A stretch of 64,000 nucleotides of DNA from Hydrotalea sp. (GTDB taxonomy: Bacteria > Bacteroidota > Bacteroidia > Chitinophagales > Chitinophagaceae). The DNA lies in NCBI GenBank assembly GCA_027364735.1, contig DAHXOT010000017.1, positions 124,001 to 188,000 of the forward strand. The letters run 5' to 3'. Each line of letters starts with the position of its first letter. Positions within the stretch are counted from its first letter, which is position 1. The notes under the pieces are model-generated. The model worked only from the letters and a program-made list of their open reading frames with translations, was not told the origin of the DNA and searched no databases. A program made the position numbers and the translations under genes. Shown in pieces: positions 56,700-64,000 of the stretch.

Positions 56700-58607
56700 C
56701 TACAACCCTACTACTACAATTTCTGTTCTTCTGTTTTTTGCTCTTCCTTCTTCTGTGTTATTATCGGCTATTGGTTTTGAATCGCCTAATCCTTTATATA
56801 ATATTCTATTGGCTTCAATACCTTGATTTACCAAATATTGTGCAACACTTAATGCTCTATTTTTTGATAAAGTTGCATTTGCTTCGGCATTTCCAATATT
56901 ATCGGTATGTCCATTTACTTGAATATGTACTGTGGAATTATCTTTTAAAATTTCAACTAATTTATCTAATTCTATTTTGCTTACCGGTAATAAATTGAAT
57001 GAATTGCTGTTGAACTGAACATTTTTTAAAGTGATAGCAGTATTTACAGCAATAGCTTGTAGCGGAATGTCTTTTTGGTAGGTACTGTCCGATGGGTTAT
57101 CCTGTAAATTATAAACTTCGGAATAGAATAAATATCCTTTTCTGTTTACCGTAAAAGTGTAATTTTTTCCTGATGGTAGCGGAACAAAATATTTTCCTTT
57201 TTCATCGGTTTGAATATGCATGATTGTTTGTTGTGTATTATTATCAACTAAATCAATACCGGAAGGCAATCCTTTTTTGGTTGATGCATCAAATACTTTT
57301 CCTTTAATATATAAAGTTTTATTAGGCTGAATGTCTTTTCTTAATTTAAATTTATATAAATCTAAACCACCACGACTATCACTTTTATCGCTTGCATAGT
57401 ATGCAGTTAATCCATCCGATGAAATACAGATGCTGCCTTCGTTTTCAATGGTATTAATAGGATAGCCTAAATTTTCAGGGTTACTCCAACTCCCATCGTT
57501 ATTTTTTCTGCATATAAATAAATCGGTTCCTCCGTATCCCGGTAATCCATCCGATGTAAAATATAATGTTTGATTATCTGCATGTATATAAGGAGCCATT
57601 TCATCGCCGGCTGAATTGATTTGTGGGCCCATGTTTTTTGCAGGAGACCATCTGCCATTTTTTTGGCGAATGCTATAGTACAAATCTTTTCCACCGTATC
57701 CGCCGGGCCTGTTACTGCTAAAATATAAAACGTAGTTATCGGGACTTATTGATGGAGAGCTGTCCCAATATTCGCTGTTAATTGTTGGACCAAGATTTTC
57801 CGGCTCACTCCATCCTTCGGGTGTTAAGTAAGAAATATATAAATCGAAATCGCCCAAACCATTTTTAAAATTTCCTGCAAATAAAAGCCATTCGCCATCT
57901 GCCGAAACTGTAATGCCGCCTTTCGATGGTTCTATATTGATATCGCCGTTTATTTCTTTGGCTTTTGTATAAATGCCCTTGTGCAAATTGCTTTGCATAA
58001 AATCTTCCCTATAGCCTTCACCTCTTCTTGTAAAAACCAATAAACTATCATCAATACTTACCGATGGATAATATTCCGATTGTGCGGAGTTAATGCTATC
58101 GCCTAAGTTAATTGGAAGAAAAATATAATTAGTGTTGGGATGATTTTTTTGATATTGAATTGCAAAATTGTAACAACGTTGACGGTATTGTGCACTTTTG
58201 ATACTTCTATAATTTAAACTTGGAATACTTAAGAATTGTGTAACAGCTTGCAGGGCCTCTGTAAATTGACCATTACCGGCTAAGTTAATAGAATAGGGAA
58301 GCAAGTAAGGTTTACCATATATACTATCTTTTTTAATGGCTTTTTCGTAATAGGTAATTGCGGCTTTATAGTTTTTTAATTCGCCGTAAGCACCTGCTAA
58401 CGATAGTTGGGCATCTAAAAAATTACTATCCAGTATAACAATTTTTTGTAACTGTGGTATAGCTTCTTGTACAGATCCTTCACTCATTTTTTGTAATACA
58501 TTAGTATATAGCGTAATTAATTTTGAAGAAACAAGGTCTCTTTTATACACTTGTGCAATAGATTGAAATGAAGCAAGTATCCCAATAAGTATTAAAATTT
58601 TTTTCAT
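56700..58607 (-). CDS. PorE-like OmpA family protein with TPR, PD40 and CRD domains
   Basis: 635 residues. A signal peptide (MKKILILIGILASFQSIAQ) is followed by tetratricopeptide repeats (~35-130), WD40-like PD40 repeats (~190-420; DLYYSIRQKNGRWSPAKNMG is typical), a carboxypeptidase-regulatory-like beta-sandwich (~430-510) and a peptidoglycan-binding OmpA domain with VNGHTDNIGNAEANATLSKN. This is the domain order of PorE of the type IX secretion machine; a lipobox Cys is absent. Similar proteins exist in several copies in this phylum, so a specific PorE role is uncertain. Confidence 0.8.
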   Translation of the reverse strand: MKKILILIGILASFQSIAQVYKRDLVSSKLITLYTNVLQKMSEGSVQEAIPQLQKIVILDSNFLDAQLSLAGAYGELKNYKAAITYYEKAIKKDSIYGKPYLLPYSINLAGNGQFTEALQAVTQFLSIPSLNYRSIKSAQYRQRCYNFAIQYQKNHPNTNYIFLPINLGDSINSAQSEYYPSVSIDDSLLVFTRRGEGYREDFMQSNLHKGIYTKAKEINGDINIEPSKGGITVSADGEWLLFAGNFKNGLGDFDLYISYLTPEGWSEPENLGPTINSEYWDSSPSISPDNYVLYFSSNRPGGYGGKDLYYSIRQKNGRWSPAKNMGPQINSAGDEMAPYIHADNQTLYFTSDGLPGYGGTDLFICRKNNDGSWSNPENLGYPINTIENEGSICISSDGLTAYYASDKSDSRGGLDLYKFKLRKDIQPNKTLYIKGKVFDASTKKGLPSGIDLVDNNTQQTIMHIQTDEKGKYFVPLPSGKNYTFTVNRKGYLFYSEVYNLQDNPSDSTYQKDIPLQAIAVNTAITLKNVQFNSNSFNLLPVSKIELDKLVEILKDNSTVHIQVNGHTDNIGNAEANATLSKNRALSVAQYLVNQGIEANRILYKGLGDSKPIADNNTEEGRAKNRRTEIVVVGL

Positions 58608-58686
58608 GTAAAAATGTGTACAGCAATTTCGGTAAAAACAAGCTAATATGATTGTTAAAAGAAGTTAGAAGCGGATATTTTTATGG

Positions 58687-59343
58687 TTATGGAACATGAA
58701 TGTATTTGTGAATTTGCAAACTAATTTGCCATCTAGGATTGGCCTTAACATAATCAATAATTAGTGGGGTAACAATTGCTCGTTTATCCCATTCCGGTTG
58801 AAGATATAATTTGCATGATGGTGAAACTTGTTGTGCATATTCTTCAGCCCATTTTAAATCCGATGAATTAAATATTACCACTTTAAGTTCGTTGGCTAAA
58901 GGCAAAATTTCGGGCAAAGGGCGTTTGAATTTTTTGGGAGAAAGGCAAATCCAATTCCATTTTCCTGATAAAGGAGATGATCCGGATGTTTCAATATTTG
59001 TTTTAAAACCTGCAGCTTGCAAAGCGGTAGTTAATTCGGTTAATGAATGAAGTAGCGGCTCGCCTCCCGTAATTACAGCAATATTATTTTCGGCAGAAGA
59101 ATAATTGTGGTTCTCCTTTATTTCTTGAACTGCGGTAGAAACAATTTCAGGTATCGATTTTTTTGTATGTATATTTTCATCCCAACTTTCCTTTACATCG
59201 CACCAAATACATCCTACATCACAACCTCCTAAGCGAATAAAATAAGCAGCCTTGCCTTGATGAAAACCTTCACCTTGAATGGTATAAAACGATTCCATTA
59301 CCGGTAAAAGGGTAGGAGTAAATATTTTGTTGGAAGCCTGCAT
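58687..59343 (-). CDS. queE: 7-carboxy-7-deazaguanine synthase
   Basis: 218 residues. SFYTIQGEGFHQGKAAYFIR and the radical SAM cluster C-x3-C-x2-C at Cys41, Cys45 and Cys48 (GCDVGCIWCD) are typical, followed by VITGGEPLL and LSPKKF near the middle. It makes the 7-deazaguanine ring for queuosine from CPH4. It lies 9 bp after folD on the same strand, so the two are probably one operon. Confidence 0.93.
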   Translation of the reverse strand: MQASNKIFTPTLLPVMESFYTIQGEGFHQGKAAYFIRLGGCDVGCIWCDVKESWDENIHTKKSIPEIVSTAVQEIKENHNYSSAENNIAVITGGEPLLHSLTELTTALQAAGFKTNIETSGSSPLSGKWNWICLSPKKFKRPLPEILPLANELKVVIFNSSDLKWAEEYAQQVSPSCKLYLQPEWDKRAIVTPLIIDYVKANPRWQISLQIHKYIHVP

Positions 59344-59352
59344 GAAAATTAA

Positions 59353-60228
59353 TTATTGTTTTGTAAGGTATGCTTGAAGTGTATTTTTTAGTAAACCCGC
59401 AATAGTCATTAAGCCAACACCACCCGGAACGGGAGTTATGTATGAGCACATTGGTGCTACTTCATCAAATGCAACATCACCTTTTAGTCTAAATCCTTTT
59501 TTGGCAGAGGCATCTTCAACGCGAGTAATACCTACATCAATTACTACAGCACCGGGTTTTATCATAGATTGTTTTACAAACTCCGGTTTACCTAATGCAG
59601 CTATTAAAATATCTGCTTGCAAACATATTTCGTGTAAGTTAGGAGTATGTGAGTGGCAAATAGTAACAGTGCAATTGCCATATTGGTGATTGCTGCTTAA
59701 TAAAATACTCATGGGTCTGCCAACAATATTACTTCTTCCAATAATTACAGCATGTTTTCCTTTTGTTTGAATTGAATAATGTTCTAATAAAAGCATAATT
59801 CCAAAAGGAGTGGCGGGAATAAATGTTGGTAATCCTTGAACTAATTTTCCGGCATTTACAGGATGAAATCCATCTACATCTTTTTCAGGTGTAATTGCTT
59901 CAATTATTTTTTGTTCGTTGATATGTTTTGGTAAGGGTAATTGAACCAATATTCCGTCAATAGACGAATTGGTATTTAATTCGTGTATTGCATGTAATAA
60001 CTCATTTTCTGCAATGGAAGAATCTAAACGGATTAAGGTAGATGTAAAACCTATTTCGGAGCAATTTTTTACTTTACTTGCTACGTACGTTTCGCTGGCT
60101 CCATTATTCCCCACAATAATTACAGCAAGATGCGGCGGACGTTTATTGTTGGCCTTTAATAAGTCAACCTGCAATTTTAGTTGTTCTTTTACCGCATGCG
60201 ATGCAGTTTTACCATCTAAGAGTATCAT
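59353..60228 (-). CDS. folD: Bifunctional methylenetetrahydrofolate dehydrogenase / cyclohydrolase
   Basis: 291 residues. The family signatures are ASETYVASKVKNCSEIG (with the catalytic Lys), ILVQLPLPKHINEQKI, the KDVDGFHPVNAGKL segment, VIIGRSNIVGRPMS for NADP binding and PVPGGVGLMTIAGL at the end. It interconverts 5,10-methylene-, methenyl- and 10-formyl-THF. A TACCTTTG box lies 5 nt before the ATG, predicting a leaderless transcript that includes queE. Confidence 0.95.
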   Translation of the reverse strand: MILLDGKTASHAVKEQLKLQVDLLKANNKRPPHLAVIIVGNNGASETYVASKVKNCSEIGFTSTLIRLDSSIAENELLHAIHELNTNSSIDGILVQLPLPKHINEQKIIEAITPEKDVDGFHPVNAGKLVQGLPTFIPATPFGIMLLLEHYSIQTKGKHAVIIGRSNIVGRPMSILLSSNHQYGNCTVTICHSHTPNLHEICLQADILIAALGKPEFVKQSMIKPGAVVIDVGITRVEDASAKKGFRLKGDVAFDEVAPMCSYITPVPGGVGLMTIAGLLKNTLQAYLTKQ

Positions 60229-60233
60229 AAATA

Positions 60234-60241
60234 CAAAGGTA
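60234..60241 (-). promoter_or_regulatory. -7 box TACCTTTG before folD
   Basis: The - strand reads TACCTTTG, a classic TAnnTTTG, with 5 nt before the folD ATG. The predicted transcription start falls on the start codon. The -33 element is not clear. Confidence 0.6.
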
Positions 60242-60442
60242 AGCGTAGAATGGAGTTTTTAAAAACATAATTAAATTATATGTGTAAGTTTATGATTAAT
60301 ATATTTTCATAAATAATTGATGAAAATATGCAGCAAAACCGTACGGCAAGTTGTCTATGAGCTTATATGTATTTTTAACAAAATATTCGTCTTTTATTAA
60401 CAATTTGTTTATTTTGCAATTTCGTAATCAATTCTTAAACAC

Positions 60443-63400
60443 ATGCAAATGAGAAAAATTAAACTTTTACTGCTCATGCAAATATTGATGGTATCGTTTG
60501 TATTTGCACAAGTTCGTACAGTAACCGGTAAGGTTACAGATTCAAAAGGAAATCCTGCCTCTTTTGTTACAGTATCCTTAAGGGCGCTAAAACGGCTGTA
60601 TCTGCTAATGAAAATGGGCTTTTTTCTATTAAAGCCAAAACAGGAGATGTATTGGTTATTAGTGGTATAGGATTACTTTCTAAAGAAATAAAAGTTACCA
60701 CCGAGCCATTATTAAATGCAGTAGTAACAACTGCTAATGACAACTTAACAGAAGTTGTAGTTACAGCGTTTGGTATTAAAAAACAAGCGAAAGAATTAGG
60801 CTATTCGGCCACTACAGTTCAAAGCAAAGATTTAAATGTAGCTAAACCGGTAAACGTAGTAAACGGATTAACCGGTAAAGTTGCGGGGTTACAAATTAAC
60901 ACTGTTAATAACGGTTTATTTGCACCTACAAGAATTGTATTACGTGGTAACAGATCAATTACCGGTAACAATCAACCTTTGTTGGTAGTAGATGGAGCCA
61001 TTTTTTATAATGATATCAGTACATTAAACCCAGAAGATATTGCAAGTATTAACGTATTAAAAGGCTCCAGTGCCTCAGCAATATACGGTTCAGATGCCTC
61101 TAATGGCGTATTAATTATTACTACTAAAAAAGGAAGTAGAGGAAAACCAACAGTTAATTTTTCTTCTACTGTACAATTGGAATCAGTTTCTTATATGCCT
61201 GCTTTACAAAATCAATTTGGAAGTAATGGTGGAGAGAAATTTGTAAATGATTTTAATGATTTGAATACCTATATTCCATACGAAAATCAAAGTTATGGTC
61301 CTCGGTTTAATGGCAAAATGGTGCCTTTGGGCAGGCCTGTTGCCGATGGTAGTGTATTAATGGTGCCCTATAGTGCCAGACCAAATGAAAAGAGAAACTT
61401 TTTCAATACCGGATTAACTACTCTAAATGATGTATCATTTCAATCTGGCGATGAAAATGGAAGATTTTTTATGAGTTTGCAAGATGTAAACAGTAAAGCT
61501 GTTATGCCCGGTGATTATGGACGTAGAGATGTATTTAGAGTGGGTGGAGATAAAACCTATGGTATTTTTTCTGCCAGTTATTCTTTAGCATATACCTATA
61601 AGTATCAAAATACAACCAATACAGGTACGGTGTATCAAATGGTAATGAATACTCCGGCACATGTACCACTTACCAGCTTAAAAGATTGGCGAAATAATAA
61701 ATTTGCCGATATTAATGGTTTTTATAATGATTATTTTGATAATCCTTATTGGGATATTGATAATTACAGAAATAAAACAACCGATAATAATCTTACCGGT
61801 AATGTACAGTTTGGATTAAGGCCAACCAAATGGTTAAACTTAACTTATCGGTTAGGAATGACCAACTTGAGTAGCCGTTATGAGTTTACCGGAGGACCTA
61901 AAGTATATTCTACTTATGCCGCAACCAACTCAACTGTTTTGTACTCTAATTCTGCAGGTACAGGGATAGATACAGTTACAGAATCTCCCAAATATATTGC
62001 CTCTCAAGGTAATCAGTCAGCATCATATACCAATTCAGTTTATTCTAATTTCTTACTTACTTCCGATTTTGTTGCCAACTTCAATAAAAACATAAGCAAA
62101 GATTTTAATTTAAATGCTTCTATTGGTACAACTTATATTGGCAATAAATTATCCGGAGTTTATGTAAATGCTCCTCAATTAGTTGTGCCGGTATATAATG
62201 TAAAAAATGTATCGGGTTTGCCAAATATTAGTAATGGTGGTCTTTATGATAACTATGTGCGAGAAGCTAGAAAGTTTGGATTATTTGGAGATGCAACTGT
62301 AGGATATAAAAATTTAGCATTTATACATGGTTCTTACAGAGGCGATGTTGATTCCAGATTATCTAAATCTAATCGGTTTATTCCTTATTACGATGTAGAT
62401 GGTTCTTTAATATTAAGTGATCTGTTTCCTTCTATTGTAAGTAATAAAGGATTAACTTTTGCAAAAATTAGAGCAGCCTATTCTGTAACAGGTAATGCCT
62501 CTGCATTGGGTGGTGGATCTCCTTATATAGGTTATGGTGCTTATGTAATTAATCCTACCTATAATGTTTCTCCCGGATTTCCTTATGGAAGTTTAGGTGG
62601 TTACTCTTTAAACACAACTGTTGCCAATCCTAATTTAAAACCCGAAAAAGTAAATGAAACTGAAGTAGGTATTGAATTGGGTTTTATGAACAGACTTTAT
62701 TTAACAATGGCAGCCTATCAGTCTGAACTAACCGATGGTATTGTAAGAGCCAATACGGCATCTTCTTCCGGTTTTTATAATGCGTTGTTAAATGCAGCTC
62801 ATACGCAAAATAAAGGGTTAGAATTAGAATTATCAGGCAATGTTTTAAAAACTAAAAATGTTTCTTGGAACTTAAATGTAAACTACACTTATAATGAAAG
62901 TAAAGTGGTTTCAATTAATGGTAATGTAAAACAATTGGGTATTTCTAATGCAATTGTTGATGGAAGTAATGCCAATGCCTATGCAGTAGTTGGATATGCT
63001 TTTCCGGTTATTGAAACACGTGATTGGGTAAGAGACCCTCAAGGCAGAGTAGTGGTGGATAGAGTTACAGGTAATCCAAAAGCTGATCCTAATTTAAAAG
63101 TGTTTGGACAAGCGACTCCAAAGAACATTTTAGGGCTAACTTCCAACTTTACATGGAAACAATTTACATTTACTGTTACGATGGATTATCGTGGTGGATA
63201 TAAAATATTTAACTCCATTGGTCAGTACATGGATTTTACAGGTATCAGTGCAACCACAGCATCCACCAACCGTCAACGTTTTGTATTCCCCAATTCTTCT
63301 TACTTTGATGCAGCAAAAGGACAATATGTTGCCAATACCAATATTATGGTTGATGATGCTAATTTTAATTTTTGGCCCGGATTATACCGTAGTGTAGGTT

Positions 63401-63669
63401 CAAACTATATTACCAGTGCTGCTGCTTGGAAGTTGAGAGAAGTAGCTATTGCTTACGAAATTCCTAGAAAAGTGTTTGCCGCTACTAAAATTGTTCAACG
63501 TGCAGTATTTACATTATCTGGAAGAAATTTATTAATGATTAGACCAAAATCTAATTTGTGGACAGATCCTGAATTTAGTGATGGAACAGGTAATGATGCA
63601 GGTAGAACATCTACCAATCAGGCACCACCAACCAGATTATTCAGTGCAACACTATCCGTTACTTTCTAA
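60443..63669 (+). pseudogene. susC-like: SusC/RagA-like TonB-dependent outer-membrane receptor, frameshifted
   Basis: The first frame (60443-60670) gives a signal peptide and the start of a carboxypeptidase-like domain (TVTGKVTDSKGNPASFVTVS), then loses sense near 60580. The rest of that domain (GAKTAVSANENGLFSI) continues in the next frame, which runs 1005 residues through TEVVVTAFGIKKQ, the plug (VLKGSSASAIYGSDASNGVL), and a SusC-size barrel ending ATLSVTF. One missing A in TTAAGGG would restore a single ~1,075-residue protein. Whether this is a true mutation or a sequencing error is open. A susD-like gene follows. Confidence 0.85.
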
Positions 63670-63692
63670 ATTCAACTTTAAAATTTGTTACT

Positions 63693-64000
63693 ATGTATAA
63701 AATAATTAAATCTTATATCTTTCAATCAGCATCGGCCTTATTGCTATTAACAGCAGTAGGTTGTAAGAAAGGTACTTTCGATATTAATGATACCAATCCA
63801 AACGTTCCGTCAACTGTTGCTCCTCAATATGTTTTATCATCATCATTAGCTTCTACCGCTACATTAGTTTCCGGTAATCCGGGTGGTGGTTCTATTAGTG
63901 GCAACGATTTGTTTAATATGTACATGGGATATTGGGCAGTAAGTGGCGATTATATTCCTAATGCTTCATTAGTGCAGTATACACTAACTACAGATTTTGG
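63693..64000 (+). CDS. susD-like: SusD/RagB-like outer-membrane lipoprotein, 5' part
   Basis: Starts at ATG 63693, 23 bp after the susC-like stop, and runs off the right edge. The signal peptide ends in LLLLTAVGCKKG with the lipobox Cys, then FDINDTNPNVP, a typical SusD opening, then SSLASTATLVSG and LFNMYMGYWAVSGDY. SusD-type proteins bind sugars or other ligands at the cell surface and pass them to the SusC partner. The ~100 residues present fit the SusD-like_2 subgroup; the ligand is unknown. Confidence 0.85.
   Translation, partial: MYKIIKSYIFQSASALLLLTAVGCKKGTFDINDTNPNVPSTVAPQYVLSSSLASTATLVSGNPGGGSISGNDLFNMYMGYWAVSGDYIPNASLVQYTLTTDF

Noticed and set aside
60410-60417. TATTTTGC before the susC-like gene as a promoter box
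   Set aside because: It is one base short of TAnnTTTG, and no matching upstream element is seen.
60443-60680. Programmed frameshift in the susC-like gene
   Set aside because: There is no slippery heptamer or following structure at 60580; a deletion or an error explains it better.
1-64000. CRISPR arrays, tRNA or rRNA genes, insertion sequences
   Set aside because: No repeat-spacer pattern, no cloverleaf, no transposase frame was found by reading.

Overview
The window is A+T-rich DNA from a member of the Bacteroidota, most likely close to the Chitinophagaceae (family placement is inference). The evidence is a SusC/SusD pair, PorX (a type IX secretion regulator), the LpxC-FabZ fusion, TonB receptors, lipoproteins with a Cys-Lys-Lys start, and recurrent promoter boxes of the Bacteroidota form TAnnTTTG. 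Shine-Dalgarno sequences are not evident.

Positions 1-26600 (all + strand) hold a large surface-polysaccharide locus, entered from inside an acyltransferase gene. It has twelve or more glycosyltransferases (GT4, GT2 and CgeB-like), two methyltransferases (class I and FkbM), an O-antigen polymerase-like membrane protein, an asparagine-synthase-like amidotransferase, a carbamoyltransferase, and nucleotide-sugar genes for GDP-L-fucose (gmd, fcl), UDP-GalNAc-type sugars (WbpP-like) and dTDP-4-keto-6-deoxy sugars (rfbB, rfbC, rfbA). rfbD, a flippase, an initiating transferase and export genes are not in the window. The locus ends at a perfect 16-bp bidirectional terminator hairpin.

Positions 26660-50130 are mainly housekeeping genes: a 2-hydroxyacid dehydrogenase, ksgA, pdxA, a GroES-like protein, recQ, a copper P-type ATPase, tsaE, alanine dehydrogenase, lipoproteins, an lpxD-lpxC/fabZ-lpxA lipid A cluster with an ABC ATPase, an HD hydrolase, porX, an MBL hydrolase, a helix-hairpin-helix protein, a LuxR-type response regulator, and clpX with two adjacent clpP genes.

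Positions 50260-51810 hold a two-gene restriction-modification unit (D12-class adenine methylase and a small PD-(D/E)XK protein) with foreign codon use. Positions 52000-64000 hold guaB, a BtuB-like TonB receptor, dprA, a PorE-like OmpA protein, queE, folD and a SusC/SusD pair whose susC is frameshifted.

The points most worth following up are: six genes with a -7 promoter box only 3-5 nt before the start codon, which predicts leaderless mRNAs; the transferred restriction-modification unit; two single-base frameshifts (a lipoprotein remnant and susC); and a three-gene polymerase block with distinct codon use inside the polysaccharide locus.
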